From positions 372,001 through 436,000 of the forward strand of contig JABSSW010000027.1 in NCBI GenBank assembly GCA_018902385.1: DNA of 64,000 bases, read 5' to 3'. A program made the position numbers and the translations under genes. This document shows, piece by piece, positions 34,772-46,497 of the stretch. The notes under the pieces are model-generated. The model had not been told where the DNA came from and did not search any database. It saw nothing but the letters and a program-made list of their open reading frames with translations. Numbering within the stretch: position 1 is the first letter of the stretch; each line of letters starts with the position of its first letter. The DNA comes from Physcia stellaris. Lineage: Eukaryota > Ascomycota > Lecanoromycetes > Caliciales > Physciaceae.

Positions 34772-35681
34772 AGAGGGAGGTGGGTGTAGGAGTAGGTTGG
34801 TATGGCGTTGGAGTCGTGGGCTGAATTAGCGGGTTGACAGTCGAGGAAATGTAGGGTAGCTGATGATTTAGGATGAGGATCAGATGGAAATGATTTGAGA
34901 TCGTTGAACATAATAGTATGGAGATCTAACTTGGTGCAGACCTCCGTATCTTGCTCTACATAAAACGTACGTACTCTAACGGGTTGCATTAGTGTGTCGG
35001 AGAGGCTAGAGTCAGGGTCCGCGCTGTGACTTGACTACAAAGCTTAGCGAGCTTAGTACTTTAGGCGAGCTGTTGAGCCTGTGAGCCGCTTAAAACTACA
35101 TAATTTCAGGCGGCTTAGGCTACCCTCCTGTTGGACCCTGTCCTGTTAACGAGTCTAGATTCAGCAGGATCGTGAGAGGGATGCCACCAGATGCCGCCAG
35201 ATGCCGCCTTTGGGGTCTCGAATCCCGCAATCGCCCTGACAAGCGGACGAGTAGAAATAAGGTCCAAGCAGTAAAAGATGTGGCTGAACCCACGAGCTAT
35301 AGCGATTGGTAGACATATCACTGTTTCCTCTGTAGCTAGCAGCCCTCGCAACCTTGCAGCCCCCCTTCTAACCACTTCCTAGCCTGATTGTCGAGCAAAT
35401 GAGGTGTGGAAAGCTAGATCCTCCTCGTGGTCGGGAGAACAGAGGATGGAGTGTCACAACATCTCTTCCCCGCCTGTCAGCATCAGCCTCCTTCCCGTCA
35501 AAAGGTTTCATGTTGTGGTATGCCCGCAACAAAGAAGTTTCATCACCGTGGAACCGAAGCTGAGTAAGGCCGACCATGACACTCCCTCTTTAATTCACCG
35601 AGATCAAGCTTTCTCTTGGCCCCTTCATATGTACCTCACCGTCTAGAACGACAGCATTCTTTTCAGTTTCCTGTCGCTATC
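34772..35681. other. intergenic, bestrophin-like to AIM6-like
   Basis: No gene seen. A tiny tandem repeat of the 10-mer gatgccRcca (three copies) lies at about 35180-35209. Frames at 35115-35646 on both strands are short and unsupported. Confidence 0.5.
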
Positions 35682-37349
35682 ATGATTCCAGCCCCGATCA
35701 CTCCCTCCAACCTGCCCTACCAAGACCACGACGACGAGCAACCGACCACTTCCGGCGCTGTCGAAGCACATCGTCTCCTGGCCGACGAAGTCCAGCCATT
35801 CGAAGATTCCGGCAGTCGCGATGAATCGACGTGGAGAAGACTCGTTGCGCAGTTCCATCCCTCGCGATGGCGTGCTAGACAACCGTCGCGGCGCTCTCCG
35901 AACGAAGCTTGTTTTTGCGAGAAGTCAATGGGACGACGGAGGACTTCGAGAAAGTGTTTAAGGGTGGGATTGGGGGTGTTGGTCGTGCTGTACGTATACA
36001 TCCCCGCCTTATATTGAAGAAGCCCAAACGCAAGAAAAAAGAAAAAGAACCGATGGCGAACGTTTCTCAAGACACCCGGCAAGATATGCATGAGAAGCAC
36101 TGCCATTGCGCCCCGAAAACATCGTTACATACCCTCTGTCCACCTCGTAGCAATTGAAAGACTTGTACAATTCGCTTCCCTTCTCTCTCTCACCATACAT
36201 ATACCTATACTAACTCCTTCCCCCTCTCTCACAGGGGCATATTCCAACTCCTCACCCTACTCGTCAACCTCCCACCCACCATCCTTCCCTCCCGCATCCA
36301 CCGCATCCTGCAATCCTGGGGCCAGCCCCACCACATCGGCGCCAACACCGCACACTACCCAACCGACTTTTCGCGCGACGTCCTCCCCATCCCATGCCAC
36401 TCGCACAACGACTACTGGCGCCTCGCCCCTCTCTACTCCGCCCTCGGCGCCGGCTGCATAGGCGTCGAAGCCGATGTCTGGCTCATCGACTCCGAGCTGT
36501 ATGTGGGCCATGACATGGCGAGCTTGACGCGGAACAGGACGCTGAGGAGGCTGTACGTTGATCCATTGGTGAGCATCCTGGAGGGACAGAACCCCGTGAC
36601 GGAATTCTACGACGGGGAAGCAGAGGGCGGGAAAAGGAAGATGGGCGTGTTCGATACAGACCCCGACCAGACGCTGGTGCTCCTCATTGATTTCAAGACC
36701 GAGGGACACGAGACCTGGCCCTCCGTCGTCGCGGCGCTGGAGCCGTTGAGGGAGAGGGGGTACCTGAGCCACCGCAACGGGTCTACGGTGGTGGAGGGTC
36801 CGATCACGGTCGTGGCGACGGGGAACGCCCCCTTCGAGCTCGTGCTAGACGAGTCCGCGAACCAGCATCTCGATATCTTCTTCGATGCGCCGCTGGGGAG
36901 ATGTTTGAACCTCTCCCTTCTTCTTCCTCTCCCAACTCCACCGCCCCCAAACAACCTACACCCACACCCCCCTCAACTCCTACTACGCCTCCACCAAATT
37001 CAGCACCGCACTCGGATCCCTCCCCACGGGCAAATTCAGCGAGCGCCAGCTCTCCCTCCTGCGCGGCCAGGTCCGCGGCGCGCACAGCCGTGGCCTTAAA
37101 GCGCGCTACTGGGATCTCCCCTACTGGCCTATTGGGCTGAGGAATTATGTCTGGCGGGTGCTGGTCGAGGAGGGGGTGGATTTGTTGAATGTTGATGATC
37201 TTGAGGGGGCGGCGCGCAGGGATTGGGGGTGGGGTGGGGGTGGTGGCGGCCTGGGTGATTTGGGGAGTGGGCCGTTGGATGGGGGCTGGGAGGGCGAGCT
37301 GGGAGTGGGTACTTTGGCTGGGGTGGGGAAGGGGAAGGGGCGTGAGTGA
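35682..37349 (+). CDS. AIM6: AIM6-like PLC/GDPD-type phosphodiesterase, one frame break
   Basis: Exon 1 is 35682-35989 and exon 2 starts at 36235; the junction completes a membrane segment (LGVLVVLGIFQLLTLLV). The catalytic-type motifs of the PLC-like phosphodiesterase fold follow: CHSHNDYW, GVEADVWL and YVGHD, then LVLLIDFKTEG. The N-terminal ~90 residues are hydrophilic, so this is probably a single-pass membrane protein with the hydrolase domain outside the cytosol. After about 36898 the frame changes by one base: the conserved C-terminal part (LNSYYAST, GQVRGAHSRGLKARYWD, LLNVDDL) is in another frame up to the stop at 37349. No GT-AG pair gives the right phase. Either an indel in the assembly or a truncating mutation is implied. 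About 473 codons in all. The substrate is unknown. Confidence 0.8.
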
Positions 37350-37728
37350 ATGCCTTTTCTCTACTAGGGATATGGATATTCGAAGCCCATCTGAGTCGAG
37401 TTGAGCACAGTCATAAAATGCGTATGTGAGCGCAGAACCGGTTTCCCATTCCTTTCTTGTTTTTGCCATGGACCTCGTGAGCAAGTGGGATATCTCTACC
37501 CCCAACCAATCCTTCGATACCTCATTCTACTGCATCTTTTCCGATGCTTTGACATGATTATTTCATGTACAGAGCACCTTTTCTCCTTCTTTCCTTTGTA
37601 CGTCTCCTCTTCTTATCTTTTCTCTTCTTTTCTTTCCTTCCTACATCTCTGCTTCTATACCCCATCCCCCTCTTCACAGTTTCACCTTGCTTTTCAACTA
37701 CAAGAACCTGTGAATCCAGCACAAGTAA

Positions 37729-37772
37729 TCGTGCTGCACTAACCGCGGGGCTCTTATTAGTGCAGCACGATC
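37729..37772. repeat. perfect 15-bp inverted repeat (hairpin)
   Basis: Arms atcgtgctgcactaa (37729-37743) and ttagtgcagcacgat (37758-37772) are exactly complementary around a 14-nt GC-rich loop. Three further pairs (agt/act) extend the stem past one mismatch. It lies 380 nt beyond the AIM6-like stop. Confidence 0.85.
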
Positions 37773-37837
37773 ACTCGTACGGATGATCTTGAAGCATGTT
37801 CCGCGATGACACAGAAATAGAGTGGAATTTCAAATAA

Positions 37838-37990
37838 AGGAAAGGAGGAGTGGGGGAGGGAGGGAAAAGTAGGGTTTGGTTGGGGGGGGGAAGTGGAAGA
37901 GGGGCAGGGGGAGGGGGTGGAGGGTTTTTCAAGAGAGAGAGGGGTTGGGGGGTTTGAGAGGGGGTTTGGAGAGAGAGAGAACGTGTTCAT
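37838..37990 (+). other. G-rich purine tract with G-quadruplex motifs
   Basis: Nearly all-purine plus strand. Four G-runs of at least three, with loops of 1, 1 and 7 nt, occur at about 37852-37873; a second set (GGGG, GGGGG, GGGGG, GGG with short loops) is at about 37901-37924; more runs follow. These fit the standard G3+N1-7 quadruplex pattern. Confidence 0.7.
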
Positions 37991-39566
37991 TTCTAAATCT
38001 CGGTTCAGCTGTAGGTGGCGAGAGCATAGATCTTAGGACTACATGGGTGGCTAGAGGCTATAGGGTGCAGATCCAGATCTGGGTCCAGAATAAAGATGCA
38101 ATTACCATCAAGATCCAGCTACAGATCAAGATCCAACCAAGAAAAAGGGATAAGCCCGGTGGAGGGTAGAGACCACATCAAAGCTATCAGACCCTCGGTT
38201 CTCTATCACGGAAAGTTTTCGTGGGTTTGGGGTTGTGGGGGTTTGCTGGGAGCGTGTGGCCGTATTGTTTTATATGAAGGGGGAGGGAAGTCACCCTACG
38301 GGTTTGCCGTGAATTGCTCCTTTGGGCGAGATATGATTAGAACGATGTGCCGGAGAAAAGTCATGATGGTTTTGATATGGGAGATTCGTTATTAGAAAAT
38401 GGCTTGGATAGTTAATGTGGGAGGCGTACAGAGGCTTGTTTCTTGCCCGCTGCAGAAGCCTGTGATGGATATGCTTAGAATGATGCCAGAGGAAAGACGA
38501 GAATGAGACGATGTGCAAGGTCGTTGCAGGAGAATGACTTTAGATGTAGAGAACGTTGTGCTCCTGCTGAAGCTGTTGACGGGTGATCAGCGATTTTTTT
38601 CAATGCTTAGAATCAACGGCTGGTTCAGGACTGTGCTCGTTCGCTTTGCTTGTGAGATCTCTGTTTGCTCAGCTGCTTGTGCTGCTGTGGGTAGATACCA
38701 CCTTTGACGAGTTCCACGGTCGAGTATAGACGCGACTCGGCTGGTGATATATATTAATTTAGATGATGGTCTTCACTGGAGTTCTACCAAAAGTGTAGCT
38801 TTGGTGGTTGTGATGAAGTTTCACGGATAACTGTGGACAACGTTGATACTCTTGCCACAATGAGAGCCCTGTGGTCAAAGGAAGCGTACTGTTTCGATCA
38901 CATCCCATCTGACTGCTGATGCGAATGAGCCGGTGTCTCTTTGCTATTTCCGACCTGAGACAGGACGAAGACTAGCAAAGAATTTTTTTCGACGATCATC
39001 CCCAAACCCTGCGACTTCTGCTTCGAAGATGTGGGGACGAGCAACGGCCTCTCCTCTCTTAGCCGCCTCTTCCGATTGATCAATTTCTGTCCAGGAACCG
39101 CATTGCATGGCATTGCCTAACCGAAGCTGCAGCTCGGAGAGCTGGGACTTGCAGGGTTTTGGCATCTTGTTCGAGCTGTCCACTTGGGTCATTTCGAACT
39201 GTCACTTTTGGTACTGATGAACAGAGATTTCTATTGTCAAGTGGTCATCTGCCGTCGTAAAGGATAGGCTCAAGGCGAGAAGGATGAATAAATTAAAAAT
39301 GCTATATATCTACGATTGCGAAAACGGTAGCAAGCTAATGCCTGCAAAGACAAGTAGAACTGATAAACGTAATAACGATGCAAGGAGATCGATTGTGCTT
39401 CAGGGAAAATTGCACAGTAAAAGTGTAACGCTTGAAAGATCAGGACTCACCTTACAATTAATATGGCGTCTACATAATTAAATATCCGCCCCTTTGCTGC
39501 GATACTCTTGTCCTCTGCGACTGCGACAAATAAAATCTATCAATCAATGCTGGGACGGAAAGCACA

Positions 39567-40756
39567 ATGACAAGAGTTGCTCTACTCGTGAGCCGCATAG
39601 TCGGGGTTGCAGGACCAGGCCTGGTCCTCTTCGATGTCGGCCTTGTGCTATTCGTACTCGCTTTCCTAACGACTCACCTACGCCTGGTCTCGCGTCGTTA
39701 TGCTCATCAGCTAGGACTTGACGATTACACCATGGCAGCTGCAACGGTAAGTTTGACTTCATGAAATGATGTGCTCGGAAACCGCTGACGTTACCTTCAG
39801 CTTTTTGCTGGTGGCCTTACCATCGTGAATTGCGTTGGTGAGTAAAGCTTTAGCCCGCTAACCAAGCTATCAAGCTGTGAGCTAATCCTTGTGAAGCCGT
39901 CGCCTATGGATACGGGCGCCATCAGGCCACTCTCCATCCACACGACAAGTACATGGCCCTTTTGGTATGTCACAATCTCCTAGATCTGCTCAAATTAATG
40001 CCGATCAGCACTGACAACGACGATTAGTTATTCTTCCTCGACCAGATCTTTTACAAGATTGCCATCCTCTTAGTGAAGGCCTCATATCTGCTTCTGTTCC
40101 TTCGCCTATTCCCCGAACAGCGCTTTCAACGAAAGGTGTACGCTGTCTTCGTCGTCCTCATGAGCTATGGTCTGGCTAGTATAATTGCGACCTTCCTTGA
40201 ATGTCAGCCGATGGAGAAAATCTGGAACCGGGACCATCCAGGACAATGCTTCAATGTCCATGCATTCTGGACTGCAAACGCGGCTGCCAATCTGGCTGGC
40301 AATCTGATAATAATGGGCCTGCCACTTCACCAAATTTGGAAGCTTCAGTTGCCGCGGACAAAGAAGGGAGGTCTGACTTTCGTGTTCTTGTTGGGTTTCA
40401 TGTAAGTCCATGTTGTTCCGCAAGCCAGTAAATGTAGCTGACCATATCGTAGCGGGATCGGTATTTCTATCTATCGCACATCTACTCTTGCCAGTGGAGC
40501 TGCGGCGACAGACGTCACTTACGGCACCCTGAAACCGACGATATGGACAGCTGTTGAGGTCGCCGTCTTTATTCTCGCCGCTAATTCGGTTGTTCTGAGG
40601 GCACCGTTTTTGGACATGTGGAGTCGCCTCTTCACACGAAAGACTAGCCAAGTCGATGATAGCACACCCCTGGCGTCAGCCAGCGCCGATATGGAGATGG
40701 GCCACTGGGAAAATCGGTACATGCCTTCGATGGGACCATCCACCAGCAAGCCGTGA
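39567..40756 (+). CDS. PTH11/SAT4-type seven-helix membrane protein (fungal rhodopsin-fold family)
   Basis: Five exons: 39567-39746, 39801-39837, 39897-39964, 40028-40401 and 40453-40756, giving 320 aa. All phases match and the small exons are needed to restore the helices. Hydrophobic helices recur through the chain. Family signatures include RLVSRRY and LGLDDYTM after helix 1, LLFFLDQIFYK and LLLFLRLFP in helix 3, then FLECQPMEKIW, GQCFN and AFWTANAAANLAGN, and LPLHQIWKLQLPRTKK in the loop after helix 5. The C-terminal tail is short and polar. No CFEM domain is present. PTH11-type members are proposed cell-surface sensors or GPCRs; many others, the SAT4 group, sit near secondary-metabolite genes, but none is visible here. 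Role is unassigned. Confidence 0.9.
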
Positions 40757-42370
40757 GGATGGAACAATTGCCAAAGCTGCCGACCAAGTATAAATGGGCA
40801 ATTGACAGCCACGGGTAGCTTCGATTTGGTGGCAGATTTGCTTAGAGGGGTCGGTTTATGGCGTGGCCGCCCTTGCGTTAATGTGTATGTATATTTGCAG
40901 GTAATAAGTAGACTTGATCCCAGAACCGAATCTGTAAGCCGTGTCAATTTCAGTGCAAGCCACTTGAACTTACACAATATGCAAGCATAGTGCAAATCCC
41001 AGGTTCAAGTCACAGTAGATTGGACTTTTCTACGGTGTTCTTCAACCAAAAACTTGCTGGTGCCTTACCACTGAGTGAGATAAGATTGTAGGATGGACAA
41101 AACCTCCGTTTCGTCAATATCTAGAAACACCTAGGGCAATACCAATATCTGGTTTTAGTTCAATCATCACATTCTGTGTTTTGTTATACTTGATATGAGC
41201 TAATACCATTTACACGATTGCCTTAGGACACAGAACAGAAAACAAGATTTTCCAATCAATAGAGCATTCCAATTTTTGTTGCCGGGGATGACTGCCAAAC
41301 ACGAACTCTTTCTTGACAATAGTAGCACGAAGTGAACAGAAAGAACGAGTAGAGCTTCTCACTTTTCTTTGCAGAAAACTGATCCGGATCCCAATCCCGG
41401 TGCGTCATACGCGGTCGACTATTGTGGCATACGACACTGTTTCCAGACGTAAAACAAGAGATGGCAGATGAATTTGGAGTTGGATATAGGTCCGGAATAT
41501 CATGACTGAGCATCATGGGCAACCTACAGTCCCAGTCCATTTCTTAGCGTCGTCGTCTGGGTCATGTCTGGTTAGGAAACTCAAGATCAAGTACCAGCTA
41601 TAACCCAAGTACTTCTTCTTAACTTCTCCTATACTGGACGAGTTTGGAGAAAGGAGATGTTACCACGTTGGCGATGTGATCTTGGTGTCCAAATCGTGTA
41701 GCTCCAATTGGAGGTTAGAAGCAAGCTCATCGAATTACTGGGTAGCTCTTAGCCGACTATAGTACTTGCCCACAGCATTAGACAAAACCACACGAAACAA
41801 CTTTGGAGGTAAAAACAGATGACAGTTGAGGAGGTGAGGTTCACTTCTAGAGGTTGTAACTAGCCGGTAATGATACAGCGACACTAGTGATGGTGGTATC
41901 CTCGGAAAACCTTCGGCAATGTTCCTCGGTTATGGCTTCTTTTACCGAACGCGAGCGTCGCCTCATGAAATGCAAGACCTAAACATGGAAAGAATAATGA
42001 CGTCTCTTATCGACAAGCCAATTACACTCACAGCAAGTTAATTCAATTCTTCATGAGCATCGACTCAAACAGATGGGCGAGTCAGCTCAGAGCTCTCGGT
42101 AGCGAATAGTTCCTATCCTGTTCTCAGATGATGCTCATAGAGTCCAATAAGGTAGCAATTGCTGTGGAATTGAAGCTTCGGAGTCTTCAGTAATCACCCT
42201 CCATGCACCGTAACCTCAGAGTACCTCTCTTCTGATAACCAGTATCCACACCGCTCCTCTGTACCGAAAGTGGAATATGCTCATCCATTTCAGGCGGACT
42301 CGGGGGTACCAGGTACTCAGGAGATGATATATAGAGCTAGAGAACAGCCTCCCTGAAACCACTGCTCGCC
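40757..42370. other. intergenic, PTH11-like to SDR
   Basis: 1.6 kb with no supported gene; only short frames on both strands. It includes the SDR promoter at the right end. Confidence 0.5.
42327..42333 (+). promoter_or_regulatory. TATA-like element before the SDR gene
   Basis: ATATATA lies 38-44 nt upstream of the ATG at 42371. This is close for a fungal TATA box unless the leader is very short. Confidence 0.3.
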
Positions 42371-43063
42371 ATGGCACCCGCCGGATCTCTTTTCATCGTG
42401 GGCTCCGGCCCTTTGATCGGATCACACACTGCCCGGCTCTTCGCTCGCAACTCCTTCACTCACATCGCCCTCATCTCCCGTTCGCAATCGAAGCTCGACA
42501 AGGATGCCGACTTCGTCAGGTCCGCAGCATCCTCTGTCAAAGTCCTGACCTACACCGCCGACGTCACATCTCAATCAGAGCTCACTGATGCCCTGAACCA
42601 AGCTATCACAGACCTGGGGCCACCCGAGGTCGTCCTGTACAATGCTGCTCGCATCAATCACAGCACATTCGGCACATACCCGCCTGAAGAGATAGTCTAC
42701 GACTTCAAGGTCCCCAATCTGGGCCTCTATACCACCGCCACCGTGATGCTTCCGTACCTTCAAGAGTTAGGGAGGAGTAATCCTGCCGCCCATCCTGCAC
42801 TATTCGTCACTTCCGGATATATCATCCACCAGCCTATCGCGCCGGTCTTTTCCTTAAGCATGGCCAAGGCGGCTCAGGCCACTATGACGAAGGTGTTGGC
42901 TGAGGAGAACAAGGATCTCGTGCATGTGGCGTTGCTGACTGTGGGTGGTGAAGTATCGGTAGAAGAGAAAGACAATAATCCAGAGAACATTGCTGGCCTG
43001 TTCTGGAAGCTATATATGCAAAAGAAAGGACATTGGGATCTGGAGATGAAGTGTGGGTGGTGA
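42371..43063 (+). CDS. atypical short-chain dehydrogenase/reductase
   Basis: Intronless, 230 aa, short for a classical SDR (about 250). The Rossmann nucleotide-binding loop is VGSGPLIGSH (residues 10-19, G-x-G-x-x-x-G), followed by ALISRSQSKL, which suggests NADP-type recognition by the Arg. YNAAR at 90-94 corresponds to the NNAG motif. VTSGY at 146-150 supplies the serine. The Y-x-x-x-K motif is degenerate: K166 is present (SLSMAKAAQ) but the tyrosine position, 162, is leucine. The C-terminus ends soon after the dinucleotide domain with a short tail. The enzyme is therefore either inactive as a classical reductase or uses another residue. Substrate is unknown. It stands alone, with no pathway neighbours. 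Confidence 0.85.
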   Translation: MAPAGSLFIVGSGPLIGSHTARLFARNSFTHIALISRSQSKLDKDADFVRSAASSVKVLTYTADVTSQSELTDALNQAITDLGPPEVVLYNAARINHSTFGTYPPEEIVYDFKVPNLGLYTTATVMLPYLQELGRSNPAAHPALFVTSGYIIHQPIAPVFSLSMAKAAQATMTKVLAEENKDLVHVALLTVGGEVSVEEKDNNPENIAGLFWKLYMQKKGHWDLEMKCGW

Positions 43064-44194
43064 AAGCCTTCGTCACCCCAAATCCTCTGCGACCCGGATG
43101 ATAAGGTCAACGGAAGCATCTCGGCGATACTGCAGCCTTTATGGACTTATAATGGAATAGAAGGGGTCTTAATAATATCATAACATTCCATGCATTGGCA
43201 CAGCTGGGTGCTATGTCGCTTGGCAATTGCCCTAATGTCTACTTGAGCCTCATGATATCAGGAAAGGCCTTCTTGAACGGTCTAACATGTTCATGTTGGA
43301 GATGGCTGATCAATCGCTCCACCATTGAATTGATTGTATATATGATAACAAGCCACCACCTCGTGATCAAATTGACCCCTGTCATATTGCCCTGCTTACG
43401 CGCAGCATAGAAGAAAGCCAATGACCCCCTCTCATCCATTACGTGACGTTGGGATTAGCAAGGCTATCGATTTTGCGATCATCAAATATGGTTGTAACAT
43501 CAGAAACAGGTTTTACGCGAAACCTTGAAAACTTCAGGGTGAAAATTAGGAAATTAAAGATGCAAGTGTCAGAGAAATTAAAGAAGATATCAAGGGTCAA
43601 GGATCGATGGAAGAAAGATATGCAAGGGGTAAGAAAACAGATATCTGAGATCCAAGACAACAACTTCGACTGAGCCGTGGTTGCCATTGTATGATAAGAT
43701 ATGCTATGGCCTTTCCATCTCAATGTTATTTACAGCATTACTGCACTAGAGATGCCACTTCTGATGATCGGATAGTGAAAAATAATTGTTTCGAGCGACT
43801 CCAGCCGCCCAACCTGCCTAATAAAACCCATCTAGAAACCCACAGAACGTCCCGAGTACGCCTTTTGTAATGAAAGTTAACCCCCTGACCCGATCAAGGA
43901 GGACGCCGGAAATTCTATGTAAAGATTCGTGAAGCTCGTGACGGTCGTGTGTCTCGTAAGGCAATCGCCATGCTATGCAGTGTTGCCAATGTGGATGGTA
44001 GGGTGTGTATGAATGGTGTTGGCGATGTTCGCTGCCGCGGCCAAAGATAAGCTAAGTTGCTATTGTGGCTACTGGGGATCAGTATTCAAGACATCATTCC
44101 AAGTGACTTTTGACTGAGCTATGCAACTGGATCTTGTGAGTGAGCTATGGCGCAATCATTCGTGTGCTGTTAGTTTCATTAAGAGATACTTGGA
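43064..44194. other. intergenic, SDR to cyclin B
   Basis: 1.1 kb between convergent genes. A 76-codon plus-strand frame (43443-43673) is Lys-rich and could form a coiled coil, but it lies in AT-rich sequence with no other support. Confidence 0.45.
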
Positions 44195-46497
44195 TCAATA
44201 ACCACAGTATTGCCTCTCGTCATATACTTTGGCGAAACTGGTCGGAGAATTGAGAGCGACGTCCAGCACCCCAAAGCCTCTGTCTAGCTCGCTCTGAACA
44301 AATTGCGAAGCGCGCTTATAGCGTTTGTCTGCGTACTTCTCGAAGATAGCACCATGATGTTGACGAGGGTTTTCGCAGCATTCGACCATGAGCACTATCA
44401 GGCTGTGGAGTTGCGAGTATGTGTAATTCGAGAAGTAGACATGCTCAGTAGACTGACAAAAATTAACATCTCAGGCATAAAGGCTGGATCGATTTACTTA
44501 CCCAGTGACCTTTCTTGAGCATCATTCTTGCAAGACAATGTGCTCCAGCGGCGACGAAACTTGGAGGACTACCAACAAACCTCTCATCCATTATCGTAAT
44601 TTCAAGGAAATACTTTGCGACAGTGCGAGTTTCCAGGTCGTAATCGTCCGCTTTACTGATCCTCCTAAGGAAGCTCATCGGCCCAGGCCAGCCTAACTCA
44701 AACTGCAACATACTGAGCATAAAACGTTCGGCTTTCAATATCTCATCAACAGTATATCCGTTGTCAACCATGTAGACGATTTCTTGAACGGATGGGCAGT
44801 TGATCTCTTCGTACTTGGCTGCGACGAATATGGCGGTGGCGCCGACCAGCTGTAGCTTGCCTAAAGATACGATTTTGCAGGATAAAAAACGATCAATGTA
44901 GTTGCAGCACAGAAATAGCGTCTCCGGGAGCAGACCGAATCGCTGGTGGACCTGGACTAACCAGTCCATGAGGACTGCACGCATGGACCACTGGATTTCG
45001 GCCTGGTTATCCATGTAGTGTGCATTTGGTAGCATCTTTACCTCAAGTTCTCTCATATACTGGAATATCTCGTCGCCGTACTCGGCTACCATTGTCGTAT
45101 CCCAAGTTTCATCATCAACTTCATTAGCTGCCTTCGCAGCCTCCATCCAAGCCTTGGCGGCAGCAAGCTCTTTCTTCGTCTTGAGGTTTATCTTTGGAAA
45201 GAGTATGGTTGTGGCACCATTTGTTGTGTTCTCTCCACGCGATCTATACGACCGAGCCGTGACATAACCTTCCTCCTCATAGTTATCGTCCTCTTCGTCA
45301 TCCCAATATTCCTCAGGCTCTATTATAGCGGCGACCTCAGGTTTTTGGCTCCGCGGTGGCTGCATCTGAGGGAGCTGCTCATCACTTAGCTTTTCCAGGA
45401 CCTTGTTGTTTGCCTTGATCCCGAGTTCCCCCAGGATCTTATCGTTTGCCTCGCTCTCGAGCTCCCTAGGTAAAGCTACACCATCGTTGAGGTGTTGTTG
45501 TACCACTTGAGGAGCCTCTACATCCTCATCGAAGTGGTATAACTGAATATGACCATTGTCGTCAATGTAAACGCCATCAGACCTGAATGTGGCTGGCGCA
45601 TCAGATGTTAACAGGTTGTGGTAATCTGTAGCATCATGCTTCACTTCAGGCTTCACATTGGCTTTACTTGTTGTCTTTCGAAGCTTAGATGTAGGTTCTT
45701 CCAAGAGCGAAGGTTGAGGAATTTGAGGTGGGAGGTCACGGTGTACCGGGACTCCAGGAACATTCGTGGGTAACGAGATCTCAACATTCGACTCAATTTT
45801 CGCATCTAGAGCTGGAACCTGGTCCTTGAACACGGCCGTGCTGCGTTTGGTCAGAATCTTGCGCGAATTTGCTGCTTGGACGACCGGCGGAGCGGGCTGT
45901 AGGACCTCGGCCAATGGCTGCTTGACCACTGCTGGTACGGGGTTCGGTGCTGGTGCCGCAGTTTGAGTGGCAGCTGTCAGCAAGCCCTTCAGCCCTGCTC
46001 CAGTCAAGGGTCGTTGCGCTGGTCTTAGCAATGCGGTTGTCTTCTTCTCTTGCTGCAAAGGTGCAAGCTTTTCGTTGCCTTCACGCTGCCCTTTATTACC
46101 GATAAACGAATCGTCTTTGCTTGGACGCAAGGTATTTGCCGTGTTGCTGACATCTCCAAAAGCGGTGCGCTTGGCGGCAGCCTTCAAGCCACCCGCGGTG
46201 GCCATTGTGGAGAGAGCTGGGCTTGACTTATTCCTTTGGTGGATTGTCTTCTGAGCTGCCGCCGCGATCATTCCGTTCTCGTCGCCGTAAACACGCGTCG
46301 CACGAAGGGGTCGCTGGGGCTGAGCAATCATTTGGGTCAGCATAGGTTGTAGGTAGTGTCTTGCTCTCGTTTGCCAGCGTTCAAATGATGTCAACAGAGT
46401 ACAAAGCTCGAAGATGTAATGTAACCACGGCCAGCACAGATGCTCTTCATCGAAAAGGCCAACAGAAGCAAAGTAGGTTGCTTACCTTTGCATCCAT
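44195..46497 (-). CDS. nimE: G2/mitotic-specific cyclin B
   Basis: Likely exons 46497-46486 (MDAK only), 46319-44502 and 44452-44195, giving 695 aa. The tiny first exon has donor GTAAGC, and the intron ends with a CTGAC branch and CTCAG acceptor, giving MDAKPQRPLRATRVYGDEN. The alternative is an ATG at 46343 without it. The N-terminal ~400 residues are disordered and carry a destruction-box-like RTAFGDVSN near residue 54. The N cyclin box (about 425-550) has MRAVLMDWLVQVH and the C box has ERFMLSMLQFELGWPGP. The second intron lies within the C box; splicing joins KKGHW to STEHVYFSNYTYSQL. It activates the CDK that drives mitosis, and its destruction permits exit. ACGCGT at 46507-46512 lies just upstream of the first ATG. 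Confidence 0.92.

Larger units (their letters stand above)
37350..39566. other. intergenic, AIM6-like to PTH11-like
   Basis: 2.2 kb without a supported gene. It contains a pyrimidine-rich stretch (about 37590-37680), a strong hairpin and a G-rich tract, listed separately. The rest is featureless with short frames only. Confidence 0.5.

Noticed and set aside
35180-35209. Three copies of the 10-mer gatgccRcca
   Set aside because: Too short and imperfect to treat as a meaningful repeat array; noted only in the intergenic entry.
43443-43673. Lys-rich 76-codon frame with coiled-coil character
   Set aside because: It sits in an AT-rich stretch, begins without promoter or leader signals, and has no family resemblance.
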